Source: JAFKKS01 sp039808325 (lineage in GTDB: Bacteria; Pseudomonadota; Alphaproteobacteria; Rhizobiales; Xanthobacteraceae). From it: a DNA stretch of 11,847 bases. Location of the stretch: contig JBDHSU010000121.1 in assembly GCA_039808325.1 (NCBI GenBank), positions 1-11,847 of the forward strand, given 5' to 3'. A model generated the notes under the pieces. It was not told the DNA's origin, ran no database searches, and saw only the letters and a program-made list of their open reading frames with translations. Position 1 is the first letter of the stretch; each line of letters opens with the position of its first letter. Shown here one piece after another: positions 1 through 6,901 of the stretch. A program made the translations under genes and the position numbers.

Positions 1-1646
1 CCGCCCCGCCAGCGCCGGGCCAACCGCCCGCCCCCGCGCCAGCGGCGAAGCCGCTCACCCGCGAAGCCGCCATCGCCGCCGCGCCGCGCATCGCGATCAC
101 CACGCCGAGCGTGAGCGGTTCGATCGCGCTCAAGGGCGCCCGCATCGACGACCTCTCCCTCGTGAAATATCGCGAGACGGTCGACCCGAAATCGCCGGCC
201 ATCGTCCTGCTTTCGCCTTCCGGCAGTCCGCAGCCGTTCTATGCCGAGTTCGGCTGGGTCGGCGGCTCGGGCAGCACCGCGAAACTGCCGACGCCCGATA
301 CGCTCTGGCAGCAGCAGGGCTCGGGCGCGCTCAGCGTCGGCCATCCGGTAACGCTGACCTGGGACAACGGCGACGGGCTGACGTTCAAACGCACCATCGC
401 CGTCGACGATAAATATCTTTTCACCGTCAAGGACGAAGTGACCAACGGCGGAACCGCGCCGGCGACGCTCTTTCCTTATGCGCTGATCTCGCGCCACGGC
501 CTGCCGCACACGCTCGGCTATTACCTCCTGCACGAAGGTCTTGTCGGCGTCCTCAACGACCGGCTCGAAGAGGTCACCTACAAGACGATCGAAGAAAAAA
601 AGACGATGACCTTCGACACGACCAACGCTTGGCTCGGCATCACCGACAAGTATTGGGCGGCGGCGCTGGTGCCGGAGACCGACGCGCAACTCAAGGCGCG
701 CTTCGCCTCGAGCATGCTCGGCGACGTGCGAACGTTCCAGACCGACTACATGCTCAACGCGCTGACCGTGGCGCCGGGCGCGACGGCGAGCGCCAACGCG
801 CGGCTGTTCGCCGGCGCCAAGGAAGTCGCGACCGTCGATGGCTACGACCGGAACCTCGCCCTCAACAAGTTCGACCGCCTGATCGACTGGGGCTGGTTCT
901 ATTTCATCACCAAGCCGATGTTCAAATTCATCGACTATCTGTACCGGCTGGTCGGCAACTTCGGGGTCGCCATCCTGCTGGTCACGGTGATGATCAAGCT
1001 CGTCTTCTTCCCGCTGGCCAACAAGTCCTACGCGTCGATGGCGAAGATGAAGGCGGTGCAGCCGCAGATGCAGGCGCTGCGCGAACGCTATCCCGACGAC
1101 AAGATGAAGCAGCAGCAGGAGCTGATGGAGCTCTACAAGAAGGAGAAGATCAATCCGATCGCCGGCTGTCTGCCCATGGTGATTCAGATCCCGGTCTTCT
1201 TCGCACTCTACAAGGTGCTGTTCATCACCATCGAAATGCGGCACGCACCGTTCTTCGGCTGGATCAAGGATCTCTCCGCGCCCGATCCGACCAACATCTT
1301 CAATCTGTTTGGCCTGCTTGCATTCGATCCGACGCACGTTCCCGTCATCGGCCACTTCCTGGTCCTCGGCATCTGGCCGATCATCATGGGGATGACGATG
1401 TGGGCGCAGATGAAGATGAATCCGTCACCGCCCGATCCGACGCAGAAGATGATCTTCGACTGGATGCCGGTGATCTTCACCTTCATGCTGTCGACCTTCC
1501 CCGCCGGCCTGGTGATCTATTGGGCGTGGAACAACCTGCTTTCGGTGCTGCAGCAGGGCGCCATCATGCGCAAGAACGGCGTCAAGATCGAACTCTTCGA
1601 CAACATCAAATCGATGTTCGGAAAGAAGAGCAAAGCGAGCGGGTAG
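1..1646 (+). CDS. yidC: YidC membrane protein insertase (5' end outside window)
   Basis: YidC inserts and folds inner-membrane proteins, alone or with SecYEG. The frame is open from position 3, with no stop or convincing start inside the window. A GTG at 111 is internal, because the Pro/Ala-rich linker before it continues in frame as in alphaproteobacterial YidC, so about 547 C-terminal residues are visible. The first half is the periplasmic beta-rich domain, with family-typical words such as SGSIALKGARIDDLSLVKY. The insertase core follows from about position 900: membrane segments, a cytoplasmic coiled hairpin (SMAKMKAVQPQMQALRERYP), and the conserved words EKINPIAGCLPM and FPAGLVIYWAWNNLLS. 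The groove residue that is Arg in E. coli aligns with Lys (VMIKLVFFPL). The tail is Lys-rich (GKKSKASG), as expected for ribosome contact. Identification is by family sequence and is very secure. Confidence 0.97.
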   Translation, partial: APPAPGQPPAPAPAAKPLTREAAIAAAPRIAITTPSVSGSIALKGARIDDLSLVKYRETVDPKSPAIVLLSPSGSPQPFYAEFGWVGGSGSTAKLPTPDTLWQQQGSGALSVGHPVTLTWDNGDGLTFKRTIAVDDKYLFTVKDEVTNGGTAPATLFPYALISRHGLPHTLGYYLLHEGLVGVLNDRLEEVTYKTIEEKKTMTFDTTNAWLGITDKYWAAALVPETDAQLKARFASSMLGDVRTFQTDYMLNALTVAPGATASANARLFAGAKEVATVDGYDRNLALNKFDRLIDWGWFYFITKPMFKFIDYLYRLVGNFGVAILLVTVMIKLVFFPLANKSYASMAKMKAVQPQMQALRERYPDDKMKQQQELMELYKKEKINPIAGCLPMVIQIPVFFALYKVLFITIEMRHAPFFGWIKDLSAPDPTNIFNLFGLLAFDPTHVPVIGHFLVLGIWPIIMGMTMWAQMKMNPSPPDPTQKMIFDWMPVIFTFMLSTFPAGLVIYWAWNNLLSVLQQGAIMRKNGVKIELFDNIKSMFGKKSKASG

Positions 1647-1686
1647 CGTCGACGGGCGCAACGTGCGCGGCCATCAAACAAGTATT

Positions 1687-1728
1687 CCAGAGCATGATCC
1701 GATTCAGCCTGAACGGATCATGCTCTGG
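1687..1728. terminator. Near-perfect 42-nt hairpin between convergent genes
   Basis: A 15-bp perfect stem (CCAGAGCATGATCCG at 1687-1701 against 1714-1728) continues inward as TTCAG/CTGAA around one C, with a single bulged A. It lies 40 bases after the yidC stop and 29 bases before the end of the convergent reverse gene, so it could end transcripts from both sides. There is no T-tract. The outer GAGCATGATC/GATCATGCTC arms match other intergenic elements in this window (7964-8012 and 2975-3023), so it is also a member of a repeat family. Confidence 0.7.
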
Positions 1729-1757
1729 GGTGAAAGCCGGCCTCGATCACCGTGGCG

Positions 1758-2156
1758 TCAGCAGCGATGGAAATATCGAAAGACGTCCGGCGCGCGCATC
1801 CACACGAAGTCCGCCTTCAGCCCGCCGTGGGCGTTGATCCACGACTTGATGTCGCCCGGATAGGCATTCCACAGCGTGCTGGTGGCCTGAGGCAAATGGG
1901 CAAGATGAAACCCGAAACGCGCGGCGGGAGTCACGCAGATCCGGCTGCGCGGAATATGGCCGAGCAAAACCGTGCAGGCCGATTGACAGGGGCCGACGAT
2001 GCGAACGGAAACGTTCCGGCGTGCCAGGCTCGCCCAGCGGGCGTTGTACTCGGCGACACGGCCACCATGGTCGTCGTAGACGTCGATCGTCTCGGCGCGA
2101 GCCGGCAAAGCGACAAGGCCGAGAACAAAGGCAAGGACGAGACGGGTGGGGCTCAC
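1758..2156 (-). CDS. Small exported ClpP-fold-like protein (COG3904-like), function unknown
   Basis: This 132-residue protein starts at GTG 2156, seven bases after a strong AAGGAG. Residues 1-21 form a signal peptide (cleavage near PARA), so the mature protein is probably periplasmic. The core GPCQSACTVLL, residues 55-65, followed by RICVTP and FGFH, resembles small exported alphaproteobacterial proteins related to COG3904. Ser59 and His84 are 25 residues apart, the same spacing as the ClpP catalytic Ser and His, and Leu64, Leu65, Pro77 and Arg80 fall where ClpP has matching residues. Four cysteines (57, 61, 74, 132) could form disulfides. It is the last gene of a reverse run of exported proteins, 33 bases after its neighbour. 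Family membership is fairly clear from sequence; protease activity is only a hypothesis, and no third catalytic residue is evident. Confidence 0.8.
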   Translation of the reverse strand: MSPTRLVLAFVLGLVALPARAETIDVYDDHGGRVAEYNARWASLARRNVSVRIVGPCQSACTVLLGHIPRSRICVTPAARFGFHLAHLPQATSTLWNAYPGDIKSWINAHGGLKADFVWMRAPDVFRYFHRC

Positions 2157-2189
2157 GACACACTCCTTCGATGCGACGCACCGATAGCG

Positions 2190-2459
2190 TCAAAAGCTGT
2201 TTCGATGGTGGTGCGGCGGCGCCGATTTAGCGCCGACGGAATTCTGTGATCTGTACGGCGTCTGGACGTGACTGAAATTGAGGCTGAGACCTTCTTGCGG
2301 CGCGTTTTTATCAAGAGGCTGTTGCGATCCTAAACCTGAATGAGGCATCGTGACCGTTCCCGCTCGCGGCGTTGTCATGTTGACCTGTCCGGCATGTCCG
2401 GCGGCGGGACCAACCGCGAGAAAAACAAAAATCGAGAAGCTTGTTTTCATAAATCGCAT
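2190..2459 (-). CDS. Small exported peptide, MKT/GQ/MPH type, function unknown
   Basis: This 89-residue protein starts at ATG 2459, eight bases after AAGGAG. An upstream GTG at 2468 overlaps that ribosome site and was rejected. Residues 1-23 are a signal peptide (FSIFVFLAVGPAAGHA, then GQ). The mature part is short, has no cysteine, and ends in a His-rich tail (PPHHHRNSF). The N-terminal half resembles the protein encoded at 4462-4788: both have MKT, a hydrophobic core, a Gly-Gln after the signal, an MT..TP stretch and MPH. Leaders of both genes share a GATCAAG-type sequence next to the ribosome site. I do not recognise the family. The signal peptide and good ribosome site support a real gene. 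Confidence 0.7.
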   Translation of the reverse strand: MRFMKTSFSIFVFLAVGPAAGHAGQVNMTTPRAGTVTMPHSGLGSQQPLDKNAPQEGLSLNFSHVQTPYRSQNSVGAKSAPPHHHRNSF

Positions 2460-2527
2460 GATCGGCACTCCTTCTTGATCGAGCGGCGTTCAATTCCAAA
2501 TCGCCTCACGCAGTCCCCCCGGAAACA

Positions 2528-2866
2528 TCAGGGTGAGTGGACCACTTGGCCGTTGACGAGCCGGAAGGGTCCCAGCGGAGCCGGCCCTTGCGGGTCGAAG
2601 ATCAACTCATGCGGATAGCGGTAGAATCGATCGAGTGACGGCAGCACGGGAAACGCCGTCGCTGAGAGCTTTGGTTGAGCGAACAGCACCGCCGACCGGC
2701 GCGCGTTCAGCGCAAGGTCGGGATTGAGACATTCGCCCGTGGCCGTTCGACCTTCGGCGCATAGCGGCGCCGCGACGGATGCCGAGGCCGCCCCGACCAA
2801 CAGCAACCCGACGCAAGTCAGGGCCAGATGCCTCCAACCGGGTCCGCCAGATACAACAAGGGCCAT
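2528..2866 (-). CDS. Small secreted protein, conserved-looking, function unknown
   Basis: The frame is open to 3019, but the first 51 codons run through a repeat element, so I place the start at ATG 2866, preceded by GGGAG with about six bases of spacing. That gives 112 residues. A hydrophobic segment at 13-30 and VAA near 33 mark a signal peptide. The mature chain begins PLCAEGRTATGECLNPDLAL, with Cys36 and Cys46 likely paired, followed by a Pro/aromatic-rich part (FPVLPSLDRFYRYPHELIFDP). I cannot name the family, although it has the look of small secreted proteins found across Bradyrhizobium relatives. The gene shares its direction with the outer-membrane barrel upstream, 156 bases away, and its ribosome site lies at the edge of the repeat. 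Confidence 0.68.
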   Translation of the reverse strand: MALVVSGGPGWRHLALTCVGLLLVGAASASVAAPLCAEGRTATGECLNPDLALNARRSAVLFAQPKLSATAFPVLPSLDRFYRYPHELIFDPQGPAPLGPFRLVNGQVVHSP

Positions 2867-2874
2867 AAGTCGCT

Positions 2875-3025
2875 CCCGGAGCGTTTTCGAACGAAGTGGA
2901 ATCCGGTTCACCGGAGGATACTCTCGAGTCCGATTCGACGGCGCTGCATCAGAGCCGTCGTTATCATTTTGCTTGAGCATGACCCCATTTTCGAAAACCG
3001 GTTTCCACTTTCGGACCATGCTCTA
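2875..3025. repeat. Composite palindromic repeat joining two reverse genes
   Basis: Two modules are visible. At 2975-3023, GAGCATG and CATGCTC arms enclose a core containing AAACCGGTTT. At about 2875-2925, a second module (GAGCGTTTTCGAACGAAGTGG, then CCGGTTCACCGG) resembles another intergenic repeat type common in Bradyrhizobium relatives. The element begins at the stop codon of the barrel gene (TAG at 3025-3023 overlaps the arm) and ends beside the ribosome site of the gene starting at 2866. It is translated in a spurious 51-codon extension of that gene. Confidence 0.7.
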
Positions 3026-4318
3026 GAAGCTGACATTCATCCCGATCGAGCCTTGCCAGGCCACACTGGAAACGGCCGGAATGTAGGTCGCCGGAAGGTG
3101 GCTATTCGCGAACACGCTCTCCTTGCTGCCACCGGGAGCCGGATTATCGTCTTCGTTCGTCCACACGTGATCCAACTCGGCATTGAAGGTGACGTGGCCA
3201 CCGGCCGAATATTGCGCCAACACGCCCGCGGTGTAGTTGCGTTTCGCCGGCACGAACTGGAGCGTATCGGGATTGTAACCGTTGTGATCCCTGACGAGAT
3301 AGCTGACCGAGGGACCGATCGCGAATTTCCCGGCGGGAAATAAATGTTGGATGCCGACGGTAAAGACGTTCGAATTGGTGTCGAATGGCTCTTCGATCAG
3401 TCCGGACACTCCGAGAAACTGAACGTCGTTATCGTCCGAATGCGCGGCCGAAGCCTTGAGCGTCGAGACGCCGAGGGTTGGCGACCACCGATACGAGACC
3501 GAGCCCGACAGAAGATAGCGCGTGCCGGCGCGGAAATAGGCCAAGCCGTTGATGTCCGTCGTTGTCGATGTCGAGATCGATCCGGTCAGGTTCGTCGAGA
3601 CGTTTCCGGATGCGTACGCAAGGGCGCCGGTGAAAGTCAGATCCGAGCCGGGCTTGACCGTGGTTGGGGCCTGAGCCATCGGCGGCTCCAGGGATTGGGT
3701 GCTCTCCTGCACGAACTGTCCATGCCACGTATAGCCCACGCCGAGCGTGGCCATGAAATTGCTCGTAAAGGGAATATTGACGCCGATCGTCGGCCCGACA
3801 TTGAAGCCTTCGCCGAAGGTCGCAAGCCCGACGAGGTCGGGATCCATGCGAGCGTGTGCGGCCGCGCCGTAAAGAGCTGATTGGCCCGTTGGAATATTGG
3901 TGTTCAGCGACACGAACGGCTGAAGACCGTTGAGACCCAGGTAAGTGACGGTGCCGGACGTGACCGTGTCCGTGACGGTCGAGACCTGACCTGACAGGCC
4001 CGGTGTCGACTGCCACGCATCCACCCAGCCGCCGCGTATCAGAAACTCCACCTTGAAGTTTTCGTTTGGGTGTCCGCTCACTTGAAATGCGAAAGGCGTA
4101 TAGATCTCGGCCCCGCTGCCGCGCTCGGTCGATCCGCTGGTGGGATAGCCGCGTGTGCTCTGCCACGAATAAAAATGCGTTTCGGTTGCGAAGGTGGCGA
4201 TCCACGCGGATAACGAAGAGGCTGCCGCGGCGGCATCTGCCGCATCGTCGGCATGGGCCACCGACGCACCGAGAGCCGCGACGCTCAAAACTCCGGCCGC
4301 CAGGCCGAACCTCGGCAT
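3023..4318 (-). CDS. Outer-membrane beta-barrel protein (porin/transporter-like)
   Basis: This 431-residue protein starts at ATG 4318, five bases after GGAG. Upstream in-frame codons back to 4417 lack a ribosome site and would precede a good signal peptide, so they were dropped. Residues 1-23 (MPRFGLAAG to AHA, then DD) are the signal peptide. A short Ala-rich segment follows, then many alternating amphipathic strands (for example FNVGPTIGVNIPF, FMATLGVGYTWHG, YLLSGSVSYRW, FAIGPSVSYLV). The chain ends in Phe (GMNVSF), the usual BAM recognition signal. Its size would suit a barrel of roughly 14-18 strands. I cannot assign a substrate; its general look is like barrels annotated as transporters or hypothetical proteins in Rhizobiales. 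It sits amid small exported proteins, which might be partners. Confidence 0.82.
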   Translation of the reverse strand: MPRFGLAAGVLSVAALGASVAHADDAADAAAAASSLSAWIATFATETHFYSWQSTRGYPTSGSTERGSGAEIYTPFAFQVSGHPNENFKVEFLIRGGWVDAWQSTPGLSGQVSTVTDTVTSGTVTYLGLNGLQPFVSLNTNIPTGQSALYGAAAHARMDPDLVGLATFGEGFNVGPTIGVNIPFTSNFMATLGVGYTWHGQFVQESTQSLEPPMAQAPTTVKPGSDLTFTGALAYASGNVSTNLTGSISTSTTTDINGLAYFRAGTRYLLSGSVSYRWSPTLGVSTLKASAAHSDDNDVQFLGVSGLIEEPFDTNSNVFTVGIQHLFPAGKFAIGPSVSYLVRDHNGYNPDTLQFVPAKRNYTAGVLAQYSAGGHVTFNAELDHVWTNEDDNPAPGGSKESVFANSHLPATYIPAVSSVAWQGSIGMNVSF

Positions 4319-4461
4319 CTCTGCTCCACTCAAACGCAAAGCTGCTGCCGCGAAGCGTCTTGCGAATGAGAGCAAAAGAAAATTTCTGCCGGGCTTCGAT
4401 GGAAGAGGGATGCGCACTCACGCTCCTGTCGCGCGAAGTGGTGACTTAGGCGCCGGCCGTT

Positions 4462-4788
4462 TCATTTATATTTACGATGCGGCAGCCGGGTATATTTATG
4501 ATGCGGCGGCCGGGGCGCTCCCCGCCTCTTGCCGACGTACACATCCATGCTGCTTTCATCATCACCGTATTGAAATTTTATCTTCTTGTAGGCAAAGCCG
4601 ACCTTTTCTTTGATCGGTTTCGCCTTGCCGAAGGGATGCGTCGAACTCATGGGAGGATGAAGCATGGGAGGATGAGGCATCATTGCGCCCGGCGTTTGCG
4701 TCATGAGCCGCGTCTGGCCCGTGCGTCCGACGGCCGGAATGATCGCCAGCACGAAACAAATGCAAAAGCCCGTCGCGATCGTTTTCAT
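4462..4788 (-). CDS. Small exported basic peptide, related to the 2190-2459 product
   Basis: This 108-residue protein starts at ATG 4788, eight bases after AAGGAG. The frame reaches 4863 but those codons lie upstream of the ribosome site. A signal segment (TGFCICFVLAIIPAVG) covers residues 6-21, followed by GQ. Next come a Met/Pro/His-rich stretch (MMPHPPMLHPPMSSTHP), a Lys-rich part (KVGFAYKKIKFQYG), and a very basic tail with two related eight-residue units (PHHKYTRL and PHRKYK). The Met/His-rich part could bind metal, but this is a guess. The product resembles that of 2190-2459 in its N-terminal half. It is the first gene of the reverse cluster, with 143 bases to the barrel gene. No family recognised. 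Confidence 0.68.
   Translation of the reverse strand: MKTIATGFCICFVLAIIPAVGRTGQTRLMTQTPGAMMPHPPMLHPPMSSTHPFGKAKPIKEKVGFAYKKIKFQYGDDESSMDVYVGKRRGAPRPPHHKYTRLPHRKYK
4467..4514. repeat. Two tandem 24-nt units at the 3' end of a gene
   Basis: Units 4467-4490 and 4491-4514 match at 22 of 24 positions (TATATTTA, then GATGCGGC and GCCGGG). They lie in frame within the last codons of the small exported protein and duplicate a His/Lys/Tyr octapeptide. Confidence 0.8.
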
Positions 4789-5248
4789 GGCATGCGCTCC
4801 TTGATCGGCAGAATTCAGCTCCACTTCATCTCTGATCCGGACACCGCGGCGCATCATCGTCATCGGATCGGCGGGCCACCGCCACGACGGGGCGGCCCCG
4901 CGCAGCCGCTTCCGCGGAAATGCCCATGCGAAAACGATATGGGGGGATTTCGCCGCCGCACATCCTTCAATTGGGGGAGGACACGCGCTCGTTAAGGCAT
5001 CCCAGGCACCGGGATGCTGAGCGAATCAAACGACTGCACGTTGATTTTCGGCGTATGAGTCTGATCCTGCGACTCGCCATCGATGCCGTTGTGTCCGTCA
5101 GGCGCCTGGGTCAGCGCGCGCAAATAGTCCAGCCTGACCGCGCCGATATGACGCCGCCTCCTTCGATCGGAGGATTTGAGGTCCGTTCCCGAAGGATAAA
5201 ATCGGTCCTAACGGCGTTTCACGACGCAGCGACAATCAGGAGCATCCG
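4789..5248. other. 460-base divergent intergenic region
   Basis: This gap separates the reverse cluster from the forward gene at 5249 and should hold promoters for both. No convincing promoter boxes were picked out. A forward frame at 4920-5252 has no ribosome site and overlaps the next gene by four bases, so I read it as chance. The only structured content found is a reverse open stretch at 4992-5207, listed separately. Confidence 0.6.
4992..5147 (-). pseudogene. Possible eroded or non-ATG small gene
   Basis: A reverse frame is open from 5207 to a TAA at 4992. A strong AAGGAGG (5163-5157) sits nine bases before an ATC codon at 5147, in the position expected for a start, yielding 51 residues ending in NVQSFDSLSIPVPGMP. 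There is no in-frame ATG or GTG after the ribosome site; a TTG at 5126 is the next possible start. The composition is protein-like (mixed polar, Asp and Gln rich). Either the start codon has been lost by one base change, a rare start is used, or this is chance. No family recognised. Confidence 0.3.
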
Positions 5249-5659
5249 ATGAAAAGGCTGGCTGTTATTTCATCTCTCATTTTCTTCGGTTGCTCGCTGC
5301 CCGCGACAGCCAAACACACATATAACACTCAAGTCGGCGTTTCCGCGCTTGCTTATGGTTGCATGTATAACGGAGGCCAGTGGACCAGCGGAAAAGGAAA
5401 AGGCGGTTATGGCTGCAACTACAAAGACGGCGATACAGTATCCTGCGATAAAAAACATAACTGCACCTACACCACCCCGGATACGCATAGGATCGGCACG
5501 GCGAACGACATCCGAGCGCACACGTTAGGAGCTTCGATCAAATCGCGGAATTCCGGCGCACCGACCTTTCGCACATCGCCAAATCCATCGCTGACGAAAA
5601 CGAATTCGGCGCTCGCGCCGAAGCAATCCCTAACCACGAATTCGAGGCGGAAATTTTGA
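5249..5659 (+). CDS. Secreted protein with four cysteines, function unknown
   Basis: This 136-residue protein starts at ATG 5249, six bases after AGGAG. Residues 1-21 form a signal peptide with an ATA cleavage site (SLPATA, then KHT). Cys15 lies inside the signal core and does not form a good lipobox. The mature chain has four cysteines (38, 56, 66, 72) in a Gly/Tyr/Lys-rich region (GCMYNGGQW, GGYGCNYKDGDTVSC), which suggests a small two-disulfide module. The C-terminal 60 residues are Ser/Thr/Asn/Pro-rich and look disordered. Codon use is less GC-biased than in neighbours, consistent with acquired DNA. The family was not recognised. It converges with the LuxR-type gene, with a hairpin between them. 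Confidence 0.75.
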   Translation: MKRLAVISSLIFFGCSLPATAKHTYNTQVGVSALAYGCMYNGGQWTSGKGKGGYGCNYKDGDTVSCDKKHNCTYTTPDTHRIGTANDIRAHTLGASIKSRNSGAPTFRTSPNPSLTKTNSALAPKQSLTTNSRRKF

Positions 5660-5686
5660 CGCGGCACGAGAGATGCTCTCGGCGTC
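5658..5686. terminator. Hairpin between convergent genes
   Basis: Outer arms GACGC (5658-5662) and GCGTC (5682-5686) and inner arms GAGAG (5668-5672) and CTCTC (5676-5680) form a two-part hairpin starting at the stop codon of the 5249 gene. It is 30 bases from the end of the convergent regulator. A weak T-rich stretch follows, so termination is plausible but not certain. Confidence 0.5.
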
Positions 5687-5716
5687 ATTGTTATCGGCGG
5701 CTTCGCCCCCGCCCGC

Positions 5717-6850
5717 TCAAGGACCGAGCAGGCCGAGAAAACTCGCGGCGAGCTTGACCAGGTCGACCTGCCGCGCCGTTCCCGTTTTCTCGTAGACGTG
5801 CCGGAGATGCGTTCTCACGGTCGACGGCGCGATTCCGAGCACATCGGCCACGTCCGGCGCACCGCCGACCTCGACGATGGCGAGGAGGATGCGCAGTTCC
5901 ATGGGGGAAAGTTTGTAGGCCTTCGCGATGGTTTCGAGCGGTAACGCCTTGTCGAGCGCGGCCTTGCGCACAAAGACGCTGGCGACCGCGAGATGGCTCA
6001 TGCCGACCCGCCGCCGCGCCCCGGAAGCCAGCGGCAGCACATGGGCGATGTGACGCTCACCGGTCCGCGCGGTCAGCGTCAACACGATGCCCCGGGTGCC
6101 GATTGCCGCATCGCCTTGGGCGGCCGCGGTGAAGATCGTTCGCAGATGTGCGTCGATCCGCATGTCGCCAATGACCAATCGCCCCCCGCCGAGGCGTACG
6201 ATGTCGTCGGCGGCGAGGATGACGCGGCCAGCCGCATTGGCGTGCACAATCCGGCCGCCGGCGTCGACGAGAAACATCCCCACGCTAAGGCCGTCCAGTG
6301 TCTCGCTGAAGCTTTGCGCCGTGGCGGTTCTGAAGTCGATCGCCCTCCCGATCAGGCTGGCCCGGCGCAGATGCGGCGTGAGGAAACGCATGCGACGAGC
6401 CATCTCCGCGTCGGCGGGGCCGTCGCGCCTGCGGCGCGAGACGCTGAATCTGGCAAGGGTCGTCGCGGATTTGTCGAGCGTGACGAGCATGCAATCCACG
6501 ATGCCCTGCGGCCGCGACCATTCCCTGTAGAAACGCGTTCGATGAAATTCGCCGTTCGGGCTGACCTGCGACTGCGCAATCGGTTCGCCGGGCCGGGCGA
6601 CGACATGACTGAGCGCGGAAGGGTCGAGTTTCACGTATTCGTCGAAATAGGCGTCCACATAGCTCTGCTCGAAGCCATACCAGTAAACCGCTTCACCGGC
6701 CTTGCTGGCCGCGTCCATCGACCAGACGGCGGCATTTGCGCCGCCGATGAAGCCGGCAGCTTTTTTTAACGTATCCGGCCAAAGCGATCCGTCGAGCGTC
6801 GCATCGTAAATGTCGCCGATAAGACGCGTCAGCCACTCCGCCTCTTCCAC
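5717..6850 (-). CDS. LuxR-type (GerE HTH) transcriptional regulator
   Basis: I favour the GTG at 6850, preceded by GGGAGCGGAGGC, giving 377 residues beginning VEEAEWLTRLIGDIYDA. The frame extends to a GTG at 6919, but codons there run across a palindrome and lack a ribosome site. The last 64 residues form a LuxR C-terminal helix-turn-helix (LSPMELRILLAIVEVGG, VADVLGIAPSTVRTHLRHVYEKTGT). The larger N-terminal part has the pattern of regulators common in Bradyrhizobium relatives (GSLWPDTL, FYREWSRPQGIVDCML, TLDGLSVGMFLVDAGGRIVHANAAG), the last portion being PAS-like. The signal sensed is unknown. It has no REC phospho-receiver domain. It lies between the exported-protein cluster and engB and may control nearby genes, which is inference. 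Confidence 0.88.
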   Translation of the reverse strand: MEEAEWLTRLIGDIYDATLDGSLWPDTLKKAAGFIGGANAAVWSMDAASKAGEAVYWYGFEQSYVDAYFDEYVKLDPSALSHVVARPGEPIAQSQVSPNGEFHRTRFYREWSRPQGIVDCMLVTLDKSATTLARFSVSRRRRDGPADAEMARRMRFLTPHLRRASLIGRAIDFRTATAQSFSETLDGLSVGMFLVDAGGRIVHANAAGRVILAADDIVRLGGGRLVIGDMRIDAHLRTIFTAAAQGDAAIGTRGIVLTLTARTGERHIAHVLPLASGARRRVGMSHLAVASVFVRKAALDKALPLETIAKAYKLSPMELRILLAIVEVGGAPDVADVLGIAPSTVRTHLRHVYEKTGTARQVDLVKLAASFLGLLGP

Positions 6851-6884
6851 GCCTCCGCTCCCGCTATGATGGCCTGTCGGAAGG

Positions 6885-6901
6885 AGGCGCATTATGCGCC
6901 T
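6885..6901. promoter_or_regulatory. 17-bp palindrome upstream of the LuxR-type gene
   Basis: AGGCGCAT, T, ATGCGCCT is a perfect inverted repeat with 8-bp arms, 34 bases upstream of the preferred GTG start. Position and symmetry suit a dimer operator, possibly autoregulatory. It would fall inside the coding region if the longer start at 6919 were used, which is another reason to prefer the shorter gene. Confidence 0.5.

Noticed and set aside
629..1837. 402-residue forward frame overlapping yidC
   Set aside because: It is an Arg/Ala-rich alternate frame of yidC, a usual shadow in high-GC DNA, without ribosome site or family pattern.
2866..3019. N-terminal 51-codon extension of the small secreted protein
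   Set aside because: The codons are repeat sequence and would precede a signal peptide; ATG 2866 has its own ribosome site.
3429..4421. 330-residue reverse frame over the barrel gene
   Set aside because: Alternate frame of the barrel gene; the barrel frame has a signal peptide, strands and C-terminal Phe, and this one has only Arg/Ser-rich sequence.
4920..5252. 110-residue forward frame in the intergenic gap
   Set aside because: No ribosome site, Arg-rich random-looking sequence, and it overlaps the well-supported start at 5249.
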